A DNA stretch of 64,000 bases, from assembly GCF_900143065.1 (NCBI RefSeq), contig NZ_FRCX01000013.1, positions 62,001-126,000 on the forward strand, written 5' to 3'. Position numbers and translations under genes: made by a program. Of this stretch, positions 32,662-41,091 are shown piece by piece. Position 1 is the stretch's first letter. Each line of letters starts with the position of its first letter. Below the pieces are notes generated by a model. That model made no database searches, was not told the origin of the DNA, and worked only from the letters and a program-made list of their open reading frames with translations. This DNA comes from Duganella sacchari (GTDB lineage: Bacteria > Pseudomonadota > Gammaproteobacteria > Burkholderiales > Burkholderiaceae_D).

Positions 32662-34949
32662 GATGGCACCGCAGGCATCAACAACACCGGAATCGATTTG
32701 GAGGTCGGCGTGCCGGCGCCGTCAGCCACACTGGCCAGCGGCACCAGCGGATTGGTCTCCGGGTAGTAAGCACCAATGCAGCCGCGCGGAATATCATACG
32801 CCACCAGCATGAAGCCGTTGGCGCGGCGCTCCACGCCGTCTTCCCACACGCTTTGCACATCCACCCAGTCGCCGGCTTTCATGCCCAGCATGTCGATGTC
32901 TTGCTGATGAATAAAGATCACCCGGCGCATGCCGAACACGCCGCGATAACGGTCGTCCAGCGCGTAAATCGTGGTGTTGTACTGGTCATGGGAGCGCGTG
33001 GTCATCATCACCAGCAGCCGCTCGCCATGCCTGGCGCGCGCACGGCGGATGGGTGTATCCAGATCGATCTGGTGCGGCACGAACTGCGCTTTGCCGCTGG
33101 ACGTCATCCATTCACGCTCGCGCGACGCCACCTTCAGATGGAAGCCACCCGGCTTGGCCACGCGTGCGTTGTAGTCGTAGAAATCGTCAAACACCTTCTC
33201 GATATCGTCGCGGATGCAGGCGTAATCGTCGCGGTACGCCTTCCAGGCCAGCTTGTGCCGCGTGCCCAGCGTCGCCTCAGCCATATGCGACACGATGGCG
33301 ATTTCGGACAGCAGCTCCGGCGAAGCGGGTTTGTTCAGGCCATACGAAATGTGCACCATGCTCATCGAATCTTCCACCGTCACGCCCTGCGGCACGCCGT
33401 TCTGCACGTCGATTTCGGTACGTCCCAGTGTCGGCAGGATCAGCGCCTTGCGGCCGTGGATCAAATGGCTGCGATTCAGCTTGGTGGCGATATGCACCGT
33501 CAGCTCACACGATTGCAGCGCCTTGAACGTCAGCGGCGTATCCGGCGTCGCCATGGCGAAGTTGCCGCCCAGGCCAATGAAGACCTTGACCTTCCCTTCC
33601 ATCATGGCAGCAATGGTCGCCACCACGTCATGGCCATGATGACGCGGCTGCGCGAAACCAAACACCTGCTCCATGCGGTCGAGGAAAGCCGCCGTCGGCT
33701 GCTCCTCAATGCCCATGGTGCGGTCGCCCTGCACATTGGAATGCCCGCGCACAGGACACAAGCCCGCACCGCGCTTGCCGATCTGGCCACGCATCATCAT
33801 CAGATTGGACAGCATCTGCACCGTCGGCACTGAATGCTTATGCTGCGTCAGTCCCATGCCCCAGGTGGCAATCACGCGCTCCCCCCTGATATAGATGTCG
33901 GTCAGCTGCTCGATCTGCGCGCGCGGCACGCCCGCCTCTTCCAGCAGCAGCGGCCAGCGCTCGGCGCGCAGGTCGCGTGCAAAGGCCTGGAAGCCGGAGG
34001 TATGGGCTGTGATGAAATCCAGGTCCAGCAAGCGCGGTGCACCGATCAATACCGCCTGGTCGTCCAGTTCCAGCAAGCGCTTGGCAATGGCCTTGATGAG
34101 GGCGAAATCGCCGCCCAGCCGGGGCTGGACGAACATGGAGCTGATCGGCGTGCTGGACATGGTCAGCATTTCAAGCGGATGCTGCGGACTGGTGAAACGC
34201 TCCAGCCCACGCTCGCGCAAGGGATTGATCGAGACGATGGTGGCGCCGCGCCGCGCGCATTCGCGCAACTCGCCCAGCATGCGCGGGTGATTGGTTGCCG
34301 GATTCTGGCCGAAGATCAGCAGCGTATCGGCATGTTCAAAATCGTCCAGCGTCACCGTGCCCTTGCCAATGCCCACCGTGCCTGGCAAGCCACGGCTGGT
34401 CGCCTCATGGCACATATTGGAACAGTCGGGGAAATTGTTGGTGCCGTAAGCCCGCACGAATAGCTGGTACAGGAATGCCGCCTCGTTGCTGGCGCGGCCG
34501 GAAGTATAGAACGCCGCCTGGTCCGGATCGTCGAGCACATTGAGTTCATCGGCAATGCACTGGAAGGCGTCGTGCCAGGCAATCGGCTGGTACTTGTCGG
34601 TGGCCGCATCGTAGACCATGGGATGCGTCAGGCGGCCGTGCTGTTCCAGCTCGTAGTCCGATTGCTCCAGCAACTGGGCGACCGTGTGGGCGGCAAAGAA
34701 CGCCGGTGTTACACGCTTGCTGGTCGATTCCGCTGCGACCGCCTTGACGCCGTTCTCGCAGAATTCAAAGGTCGATGCATGCTCGCGGTCCGGCCATGCG
34801 CAACCCGGGCAGTCGAAACCATCGGGCTGGTTTTGCGCAAACAGGGATTTGTAGTTGACGCCACTCACGCGCTCCTTGAGCAGGTTGATGGCAACATATT
34901 TCAGCGCGCCCCAGCCGGCGGCGGGATGATGATAGGGTTTGATGGCCAT
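32658..34949 (-). CDS. YdeP/FdhF-family molybdopterin oxidoreductase
   Basis: 763 residues from the ATG at 34949, which has AAGGAG at 8 bases; E. coli YdeP is nearly the same length. The N-terminus reads YHHPAAGWGALKYVAINLL and FDCPGCAWPDREH as in YdeP. Molybdopterin-fold motifs follow (FYTSGRASNEAAFLYQLF, FGQNPATNHPRML, FIGLGGNFAMATPD, MTTRSHDQYNTT). The family is formate-dehydrogenase-like but with a shortened cysteine set at the N-terminus; YdeP has been tied to acid resistance, and its substrate is not established. A weak inverted repeat TGTGC-N6-GCACA at 35021-35036 lies between this gene and the preceding kinase gene. It is followed without a gap by the bestrophin-like gene. Confidence 0.92.
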   Translation of the reverse strand: MAIKPYHHPAAGWGALKYVAINLLKERVSGVNYKSLFAQNQPDGFDCPGCAWPDREHASTFEFCENGVKAVAAESTSKRVTPAFFAAHTVAQLLEQSDYELEQHGRLTHPMVYDAATDKYQPIAWHDAFQCIADELNVLDDPDQAAFYTSGRASNEAAFLYQLFVRAYGTNNFPDCSNMCHEATSRGLPGTVGIGKGTVTLDDFEHADTLLIFGQNPATNHPRMLGELRECARRGATIVSINPLRERGLERFTSPQHPLEMLTMSSTPISSMFVQPRLGGDFALIKAIAKRLLELDDQAVLIGAPRLLDLDFITAHTSGFQAFARDLRAERWPLLLEEAGVPRAQIEQLTDIYIRGERVIATWGMGLTQHKHSVPTVQMLSNLMMMRGQIGKRGAGLCPVRGHSNVQGDRTMGIEEQPTAAFLDRMEQVFGFAQPRHHGHDVVATIAAMMEGKVKVFIGLGGNFAMATPDTPLTFKALQSCELTVHIATKLNRSHLIHGRKALILPTLGRTEIDVQNGVPQGVTVEDSMSMVHISYGLNKPASPELLSEIAIVSHMAEATLGTRHKLAWKAYRDDYACIRDDIEKVFDDFYDYNARVAKPGGFHLKVASREREWMTSSGKAQFVPHQIDLDTPIRRARARHGERLLVMMTTRSHDQYNTTIYALDDRYRGVFGMRRVIFIHQQDIDMLGMKAGDWVDVQSVWEDGVERRANGFMLVAYDIPRGCIGAYYPETNPLVPLASVADGAGTPTSKSIPVLLMPAVPS

Positions 34950-35044
34950 GCTGATACTCCTTATATCGACATGGCCAGCATAGCGCCGGCCCACATCGGG
35001 GAAGGAGTACAGTCTGTAGTTGTGCCGGGGAGCACAGCAGCGTG

Positions 35045-36940
35045 CTAGCCGACCTTCAGCACCTGCGCCAGTTCATCAAAGCTGGCGGGCTTCACCAGGT
35101 GATAGTCGAAGCCTGATGCGGCCGTATTTTCCCGGTCGCGGTCCGAGCCAAAGCCGGTATGGGCGACCAGCCGGGTATGCACGAACAGGGGATCGGCCCG
35201 CAGCATGCGCGCCACCGCATGCCCATCCACATTGGGCAGGCCGATGTCCAGGATAATGACGTCAGGCCGGTGTTCACGCGCCATCGCCAACGCGCCGTCG
35301 GCGTCATGCGCCAGGTAGATAGTATGTCCCATGAACTTCAGCAGTTCGCCCATCACTTCGGCCGAATCAACGTTATCGTCCACCAGCAGCACGCGCCGCG
35401 CCGCGGGAGTTTCCGGCGACGGCGAAGGAGCGGCCGGTGCCGGGGCTTGCGCCAGCACCGGCAGCTCGATGACAAAGGTGCTGCCCTGGTCTATCCCCGG
35501 ACTGTCTGCCATCACGCTGCCGCCATGCATGCCGGCCAGCGTCGACACCAGCGACAGGCCAATGCCCAGGCCATCATGAGCACGGTCATGCGCGGACGCA
35601 CCCTGCGCGAACATATTGAAGATACGCGGCAGGTTGTAGTCGGTGATGCCGATGCCGTTGTCGCTGATGGCAATCCGTACCTTTTCCGGTACCGGCATGC
35701 TTACCCGCAACCGGATCTCGCCGCCACGGTTGGTAAACTTGGCGGCGTTGTGCAGCAGGTTGCCGACCGCCTGCGCCAGCCGCACCGGATCGCCGTGCAG
35801 CCAGATCGGCTGCGTCGGCACCTCCAGATGCAGTACATGCCCGCGCGCCTCGATCAACGGCCGCACCGTTTCCAGCGCCGGCTCCAGCACCGTATGCAGT
35901 TCCACATCCTGCATGCGCAGCATCAGCTTGCCCTCGGAGATGCGCGCCACATCCAGCAAGTCATCCACCAGCCGTGACAGATGGCCGACCTGGCGCATGA
36001 TCACGTCGCGCGCCTTATGGTGTACTTCCTCCTGCTCCACGCCGGTAGCGTTCATGAGCGCGACGGCATTGCGGATCGGGCTCAATGGATTGCGCAGTTC
36101 ATGCGCCAGCGTGGCAAGAAAATCGTTCTTGTTTTCATCCGCCGCATGCAGCAATCGCTCCATCTGCTTGCGGTGCGTGATATCGCTGGTAATCCGGGCG
36201 ATACGGTAGGGGATATCGGCGGCGTCGCGTACCGGAAAAGCGCGGTCGCGCACCCAGCGCTCGGCGCCGCCGGCCAGCAACAGCCGGTATTCCTGGTCAT
36301 AATGTTCGCCCCGGCGCACGGCCTGCCAGTGCGCGCCGACGGCGGCGCGGTCCTCGGCATGGATGGCGGCCAGCCAGTCGTCCGGCGATTGCTGCAGCTG
36401 CGCAGTGCTGCGGCCCCACATCTGGTCATACGCCTTGCTGACATACAGCAGCGCGCCACCTTCCAGATCAAACATCCAGAACACGTCTTCGATATTGTCG
36501 GTCAGTTGACGGAACCGTTCTTCGCTGTTGCGCAGTGCCATCTGGGTGCGTTGCAGGCGCAGTAGCGCGTTGACGTTGGCAATCAGTTCATCGGCTTCGA
36601 TCGGCGCCGCCAGGTAGTTGTCGGCGCCGCCTTCGAGGCCGCGGATCTTGTCGTCGCGGCCCGTCAACGCCGCCGAGGTTTGCAGTACCAGCACGCTGCA
36701 AGTGGTGACGTCGGCCTTGATCTGGCGGCACACTTCTATGCCATTGATGTCGGGCAGTTTGACGTCGAGCAGTACCAGCGCCGGCACCAGCTTGCTCGCC
36801 ATGAGCAGCGCATCGGTGCCGTTCGCCGCTTCGGCTACCTGGAAACCGGCGTTCTGCAGGATGCGGCTCTTCACATAGCGCGCACCGTCGTTATCGTCGA
36901 CATTGAGGATCAGCACCGTGCTGTTGTTGATTTCGTTCAT
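35045..36940 (-). CDS. REC-PAS-HisKA-HATPase-REC hybrid kinase, last gene of the stressosome operon
   Basis: 631 residues. A receiver (Asp59 in LLDVKLPDINGIE) is followed by a PAS domain (EERFRQLTDNIEDVFWMFDL, ending RIARITSDITHRKQ), HisKA with His280 in ATLAHELRNPLSPI, HATPase (NLLHNAAKFTNRGG, DNGIGI, DGLGIGLSLVSTL) and a second receiver with Asp565 in LDIGLPNVDG. It has no membrane helix. It overlaps the preceding kinase gene by 4 bp, which puts it at the end of a six-gene unit starting with rsbR. Its N-terminal receiver could take phosphate from the kinase just upstream, extending the stressosome signal into a phosphorelay. No DNA-binding or GGDEF output is encoded here. Confidence 0.93.
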   Translation of the reverse strand: MNEINNSTVLILNVDDNDGARYVKSRILQNAGFQVAEAANGTDALLMASKLVPALVLLDVKLPDINGIEVCRQIKADVTTCSVLVLQTSAALTGRDDKIRGLEGGADNYLAAPIEADELIANVNALLRLQRTQMALRNSEERFRQLTDNIEDVFWMFDLEGGALLYVSKAYDQMWGRSTAQLQQSPDDWLAAIHAEDRAAVGAHWQAVRRGEHYDQEYRLLLAGGAERWVRDRAFPVRDAADIPYRIARITSDITHRKQMERLLHAADENKNDFLATLAHELRNPLSPIRNAVALMNATGVEQEEVHHKARDVIMRQVGHLSRLVDDLLDVARISEGKLMLRMQDVELHTVLEPALETVRPLIEARGHVLHLEVPTQPIWLHGDPVRLAQAVGNLLHNAAKFTNRGGEIRLRVSMPVPEKVRIAISDNGIGITDYNLPRIFNMFAQGASAHDRAHDGLGIGLSLVSTLAGMHGGSVMADSPGIDQGSTFVIELPVLAQAPAPAAPSPSPETPAARRVLLVDDNVDSAEVMGELLKFMGHTIYLAHDADGALAMAREHRPDVIILDIGLPNVDGHAVARMLRADPLFVHTRLVAHTGFGSDRDRENTAASGFDYHLVKPASFDELAQVLKVG

Positions 36941-38313
36941 GATGTGGCACTCCCATCGGGCTCAGCTGGCTGGTAGCGCAGCGGCAGGTGCAGGAAAAAT
37001 GTCGAGCCGACGCCGGGCGCGCTGCTGACGTCCACGGTACCGCCCAGCAGCGTGGCCAGCTTGCGGCACAACGGCAGGCCCAGGCCCGTGCCCTTGCTGC
37101 GCCGCTGCAGCGGGTTTTCGATCTGGCTGAACTCCTCGAAAATCAGTTGCAGGTTGTCGGCGCTGATACCGATGCCGGTGTCGCTGACCGTCAATGTCAC
37201 CCAGTCCGGGTCCGGCGCCACCTGCAGCGCCACCGTCACCTGGCCGGCCTCGGTAAACTTGAGTGCGTTGGAGATGAAGTTGCGCAGAATTTGCGCCACC
37301 TTGCCTTCGTCCGACATCATCGTCACTGCGGTTTCCGGCAGTTCAAACACCAGGCCCACGCCGGCATTGCGCGGCAAGGGGCGCAGCATGCCTTTCAAGG
37401 TGCTGAACAAATCCGTCACGTTGAGCGGCGCAATCGACAGCTGCACCTTGCCCGCCTCGATCTTGGCCAGGTCCAGCAAGTCGTTGACCAGCTCCGACAA
37501 ATCGTTGGCGGCGGTGGCGATAAAGCTCACCTGGCGCTCCTGCTCGACCGTCAATTCACCGTCCATGCGGTCCAGCAGCAACTTGGCCAGCGCGCGGATG
37601 GAGCTCAGCGGCGTGCGCAGTTCGTGGCTGGTATTGGACAGGAAGCGCGATTTCATCTCGTCGGCCTTGCGCAGGCGTTCGGCCTTTTCCTCGATCTCGG
37701 CATACAGCGCGACCACGCCGCGATTGGTGTCTTCCAGTTCCCGCGTCAAGGCCAGCAAATCGTCCTGGCGCTCGCGCAGCTCGGCCAGCGCCGCCGCCAG
37801 CTCGCGGTTCTGCTGCTGCATTTCGGAATAGGTATTTTGCACCGGGCTGGCGGCCAGCTGCGCCGTCAGGCGCTGCAGCGCCATGCCGTCAATGTGCTGC
37901 CGGCCCGGCACCGCCTTGCGCATGGCGACATGCAGGCCGCCGTCATCCAGTTGATGAACACTGCAATCGTCCATCAGCCGATGCGCCGTGACCACCGCAT
38001 TATCCAGTTGCACCGCCGGCGGCTCTGCGTCCAGCCCCGGCGCCTGCGCCACCACCCTCGCCGCGCTTCTGGCAGCCCGCACCACCACGCTCAGATGCTG
38101 TGTGCCGCCGAGCTGCTCCAGCGCGAATATGGCCCGCCCGCCAGATAATCTGCCGCAGGCGCAACGCGCCACCTCCGACACTGCCGTCGCCACCCGCACC
38201 TGGTCCTGCACGCTGAAACCGAGCAGGCCGGAGATCTGGCGCGCGCGCTGGCGCACCATCACCACATCCGGCTCACTGTCGATGCCCACCTGCAGAATGC
38301 GCGCTGGATTCAT
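36937..38313 (-). CDS. Histidine kinase with degenerate RsbT-like N-terminal domain
   Basis: 458 residues from the ATG at 38313, whose ATGA overlap with the preceding stop favours it over the one 15 bases upstream. The first 140 residues resemble an RsbT-type ATPase: MVRQRARQISGLLGFSVQDQ and VRVATAVSEVARCAC align with RsbT VRKVVREMALALKLSLVEQT and TAASELARN. However, the N-box Asn and the D-x-G-P-G-I motif are missing, so this part should not bind ATP normally. A coiled coil (about 170-220) leads to HisKA with His230 in SNTSHELRTPL and an intact HATPase (NFISNALKFTEAGQ, DTGIGI, GTGLGLPLCRKL). The degenerate domain is a candidate docking site for the RsbR/RsbS complex. Confidence 0.9.
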   Translation of the reverse strand: MNPARILQVGIDSEPDVVMVRQRARQISGLLGFSVQDQVRVATAVSEVARCACGRLSGGRAIFALEQLGGTQHLSVVVRAARSAARVVAQAPGLDAEPPAVQLDNAVVTAHRLMDDCSVHQLDDGGLHVAMRKAVPGRQHIDGMALQRLTAQLAASPVQNTYSEMQQQNRELAAALAELRERQDDLLALTRELEDTNRGVVALYAEIEEKAERLRKADEMKSRFLSNTSHELRTPLSSIRALAKLLLDRMDGELTVEQERQVSFIATAANDLSELVNDLLDLAKIEAGKVQLSIAPLNVTDLFSTLKGMLRPLPRNAGVGLVFELPETAVTMMSDEGKVAQILRNFISNALKFTEAGQVTVALQVAPDPDWVTLTVSDTGIGISADNLQLIFEEFSQIENPLQRRSKGTGLGLPLCRKLATLLGGTVDVSSAPGVGSTFFLHLPLRYQPAEPDGSATS

Positions 38314-39329
38314 GCCGACTCCGGACAACGCAGCACCAGCACGCAGGCATCGTCACGTGCACGCGCACAGTCGCGCAGCAGCACCGCGGCGATTACCGAT
38401 GGCGCGCAGGCCGCCAGGCCTGGATACACCCCCAGATCCCACTGGGTGCTGATGCCGTCACTGGCCATGATGACCAGTGCCCCCGGCGCCAGCGCCACGG
38501 TAAATTCCTGCACCTTGCGCATGTTATGGCCGACGATACCGTTATGCGAGACCAACTGGCGGCGCGCGCCTTGCTCGATCACGCAGGCGCCGATATTGCC
38601 CACGCCGGCAAAGTACAGCAGCCGCTGTGCCGGGTCCACCAGCACCGAGGCCAGGGCCGCGCCGCGGGTTGGCCGCAGCGCCGCATGACAGGCCTCGATC
38701 TGCGCCGCCGGCCGCAGTTGCGGCTGCGCTGCCAGTGTCTGTACTGCGGCGGCGGCGGCCTTTGCCGCTTCCGGACCATGACCCAGGCCATCGGCCACCA
38801 TCAGCGCCAGCGGCGCCTGTCCCAGCGCAAACGCCCAGGCATCGCCGCTCTCGGTTTCCCCGGCCAGCGGCAGGCAGACGCCCCCCGCAGGCAGCGCCGA
38901 CGTCAAGCCATTGCGCCATAGACGCATGAAAAACACCGCCCCCTTGCCGGCTGCGGCGTAGACATCGAACTCGTCAGACAAGCGCCGCAGCGCACCCAAG
39001 CCGGTACCGGCGGTGCCGGTGCTGGAGACGCCGTCACGCAGGGCTTGCGACAGATTGGCAATGCCGGGACCTTTGTCGATGGCCAGCACTTCGATGCCGC
39101 GCGCCTCGCCGGCGGCGATCGCCACCAGCTGCATGCGGCCCTCGCGCGCATGCTTGAGGATATTGGTCGCCGCTTCGGTGATGACGATGGCCAGCTGGCC
39201 GGTGCGCGTTTCATCGAAGTCCTGTTGTTGCGCCAGACGTTGTCCCAGGCGCCGGGCAGCGGCGATATCGCTGGAGTGCGTGATCTCGACCCAGTGAGAT
39301 CCCGCCAGCGAGCTATTTATTTTTTCCAT
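38310..39329 (-). CDS. RsbT-like ATPase fused to an RsbX/SpoIIE-type phosphatase
   Basis: 339 residues. The N-terminal half is a GHKL anti-sigma/RsbT-type kinase domain: N-box ITEAATNILKHA, DKGPGI, and TGLGALRRLSDEFDVY. The C-terminal half is a PP2C-like phosphatase domain of the SpoIIE/RsbX group: LALMVADGLGHGPEAAKAA with the metal-binding Asp-Gly, FAGVGNIGACVI, and LVIMASDGIS with the second Asp-Gly. In Bacillus, RsbX resets the stressosome by dephosphorylating RsbR and RsbS. Here kinase-like and phosphatase-like activities are in one chain, so it may act as the reset factor. It overlaps rsbT by 13 bp. Confidence 0.93.
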   Translation of the reverse strand: MEKINSSLAGSHWVEITHSSDIAAARRLGQRLAQQQDFDETRTGQLAIVITEAATNILKHAREGRMQLVAIAAGEARGIEVLAIDKGPGIANLSQALRDGVSSTGTAGTGLGALRRLSDEFDVYAAAGKGAVFFMRLWRNGLTSALPAGGVCLPLAGETESGDAWAFALGQAPLALMVADGLGHGPEAAKAAAAAVQTLAAQPQLRPAAQIEACHAALRPTRGAALASVLVDPAQRLLYFAGVGNIGACVIEQGARRQLVSHNGIVGHNMRKVQEFTVALAPGALVIMASDGISTQWDLGVYPGLAACAPSVIAAVLLRDCARARDDACVLVLRCPESA

Positions 39330-39787
39330 TTGAGAATGGCTACTGCCGTCCCTTCACCACTGCGTGTATCAATGTCAAACTCATCCACCAGGCGCTTGGC
39401 GCCGCCCAGTCCCAGCCCCAGTCCACCGCCGCTGGTATAACCGTCGCGCAGCGCCAGCGCGACGTCGGCGATGCCGGGACCGTCATCGGCAAACACCAGC
39501 CGGATACCCAGCGCGGCGCCACCGCCGACGGTCTGCGCCAGCACCATACCGCCGCCGCCATACTTGATGGTGTTGCGCGCCAGCTCGCTGGCCGCCGTCA
39601 CCAGCTTGGTCTGCTCGACCAGGCTCAGTTTGAGCGCCAGTGCCATCTCCCTGACCACCTTGCGCACACCGACCACGTGTTCGTCGGTATGCAGCGGCAG
39701 CGTCGCACTGTTCTGCACCTGCTGCCCGCCGCCGCGCAACAGGCGGGAATCGAAACGCACCGCATCGGGTGCATGGGCCGTGTTCAT
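39317..39787 (-). CDS. rsbT: RsbT serine/threonine kinase of the stressosome
   Basis: 156 residues. All GHKL-kinase boxes are present: N-box TAASELARNTIKYGGGG, G1 box ADDGPGI and G2 box GGLGLGLGGAKRLVDEFDI. In characterised stressosomes RsbT is held by the RsbR-RsbS complex, phosphorylates both upon stress, and is then released to activate a downstream target. The chain has about 22 extra residues before the family's usual start (ATLPLHTDEHVVGVRKVVRE). The gene overlaps rsbS by 4 bp and the fusion gene by 13 bp. Confidence 0.94.
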   Translation of the reverse strand: MNTAHAPDAVRFDSRLLRGGGQQVQNSATLPLHTDEHVVGVRKVVREMALALKLSLVEQTKLVTAASELARNTIKYGGGGMVLAQTVGGGAALGIRLVFADDGPGIADVALALRDGYTSGGGLGLGLGGAKRLVDEFDIDTRSGEGTAVAILKWKK

Positions 39788-40143
39788 GACTGGTAGCTCT
39801 TACCGAGCAGCGCGATTCCCTTCTCCACATTGAGCGCTGTCTTGACGCCTGGCAGGGTCAGGCCCAGTTCGACCAGGGTGATCGCCACTGCCGGCTGCAT
39901 GCCCACCAGCACGGTCTGCGCGTCGAGCACGCGCGCCATGGCGGCGGTATTGCTGATCATGCGACCAATGAAGGAGTCGACCAGGTCCAGCGCCGAGATA
40001 TCAATCAGCACACCTTTGGCGCGGTCTTTCACAATGCGGTCCGTCAGATCGTCCTGCAAGGTCATGGCCAGGCGATCATGCATGTCCACCTGAATGCTGA
40101 CCAGCAGCAGGTCGCCTATGCGCAAAATCGGGATGCGTTCCAT
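39784..40143 (-). CDS. rsbS: RsbS stressosome scaffold (STAS antagonist)
   Basis: 119 residues forming a single STAS domain. It begins IPILRIGDLLLVSIQVDMHD and carries LIDISALDLVDSFIGRMI. Ser57 in VDSFIGR corresponds to the serine that RsbT phosphorylates in Bacillus RsbS (Ser59 there). RsbS and RsbR build the stressosome core that holds RsbT. The gene lies 7 bp after rsbR and its stop overlaps the rsbT start as ATGA. Confidence 0.95.
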   Translation of the reverse strand: MERIPILRIGDLLLVSIQVDMHDRLAMTLQDDLTDRIVKDRAKGVLIDISALDLVDSFIGRMISNTAAMARVLDAQTVLVGMQPAVAITLVELGLTLPGVKTALNVEKGIALLGKSYQS

Positions 40144-40150
40144 GTGCGCC

Positions 40151-41011
40151 TCACGCGTTGCGGGTGACGCTGGCGCCCACCCGGGCCAGCGCGATCACCA
40201 GCGCATCGGCCAGAGTGGCCTTGGTCATCACATCCTCCAGATTTACCCCGAGATGCACAATGGTCTGGGCAATCTGCGGGCGGATGCCGCTGATGATGCA
40301 GTCGGCGCCCATCAGGCGCGCGGCGGCGATGGTCTTGAGCAAATGCTGCGCCACCAGCGTGTCCACCGTCGGTACGCCGGTGATGTCGATGATGGCAATG
40401 GCGGCGCCGGTTTCAACGATCTTCTCCAGCAGGCTTTCCATCACCACCTGGGTGCGCGCGCTGTCGAGCGTGCCGATCAGCGGCAGCGCCAGAATGTCCT
40501 GCCACAGCTTGACCACCGGCGTCGACAGCTCCAGCAATTCCTGCTGCTGGCGCGCGATGATCTGGTCGCGGCTCTTCTGATAGATCTCGATGGTGTACAA
40601 GCCCAGTTTGTCGATCAGCGCGGTAATGGCCCACGAGGCCTCCGCCAGCACCTCCGGCTCACCGGTCAGCGCGCTACGCAGGGCGCTGAACAGCGGCTGC
40701 TTGAGCGAGAAGACATAGGTCGCGGTTTCGCTTGGCGTCGAGCCTTGGCGCGCGCGCTGGTTGGAAATTTCCGACAACAGGTCACGCAGCTCGTCATAGC
40801 CACGGCCTTCGATGCTGTCCACGCCGTCGCTCTGCATGGCCGCCGGCAGCAGCGCCAGGAACTGGCTGCAATGGCGGCGCAACTGCTCGTCGGAGGCGGC
40901 ATCGCTGCGGAACGACAGCGCCTGCAAATTGGTGGTCCACTCGGCCAGTATCTCGGCCTGGCGTTGTTGAATCAAGCTGCTGATGCGGCGCGTTTGGTCA
41001 TTCGAGCTCAT
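40151..41011 (-). CDS. rsbR: RsbR stressosome sensor/scaffold protein
   Basis: 286 residues from the ATG at 41011. The N-terminal half is all-helical (QQRQAEILAEWTTNLQ, FSLKQPLFSALRSAL, LGLYTIEIYQKSRDQIIARQ), and the C-terminal STAS domain has VVKLWQDILALPLIGTLDSA, IDITGVPTVDTLVAQHLLKT and GIRPQIAQTIVHLGV. The Thr-containing motifs VPTVDT and IAQT correspond to the phosphorylated threonine regions of Bacillus RsbR paralogues. The helical N-terminus is not a globin (as in RsbR) or LOV (as in YtvA) that I can recognise, so the sensed signal is open. First gene of the stressosome set; 80 bp separate it from the double-core kinase gene upstream on the same strand. Confidence 0.93.
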   Translation of the reverse strand: MSSNDQTRRISSLIQQRQAEILAEWTTNLQALSFRSDAASDEQLRRHCSQFLALLPAAMQSDGVDSIEGRGYDELRDLLSEISNQRARQGSTPSETATYVFSLKQPLFSALRSALTGEPEVLAEASWAITALIDKLGLYTIEIYQKSRDQIIARQQQELLELSTPVVKLWQDILALPLIGTLDSARTQVVMESLLEKIVETGAAIAIIDITGVPTVDTLVAQHLLKTIAAARLMGADCIISGIRPQIAQTIVHLGVNLEDVMTKATLADALVIALARVGASVTRNA

Positions 41012-41091
41012 TCGATCCCCATTTTGAAGTGATATTGGTGTCAAACCTTAAGTGGCGCCTAGCATATCAGGCTATAAAAAATTCTGTAAGG

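Noticed and set aside
40990..41091. TTGACA on the - strand just upstream of rsbR (plus-strand TGTCAA near 41037-41043) as a promoter
   Set aside because: No acceptable -10 element lies 16-18 bp downstream, so I did not list it.
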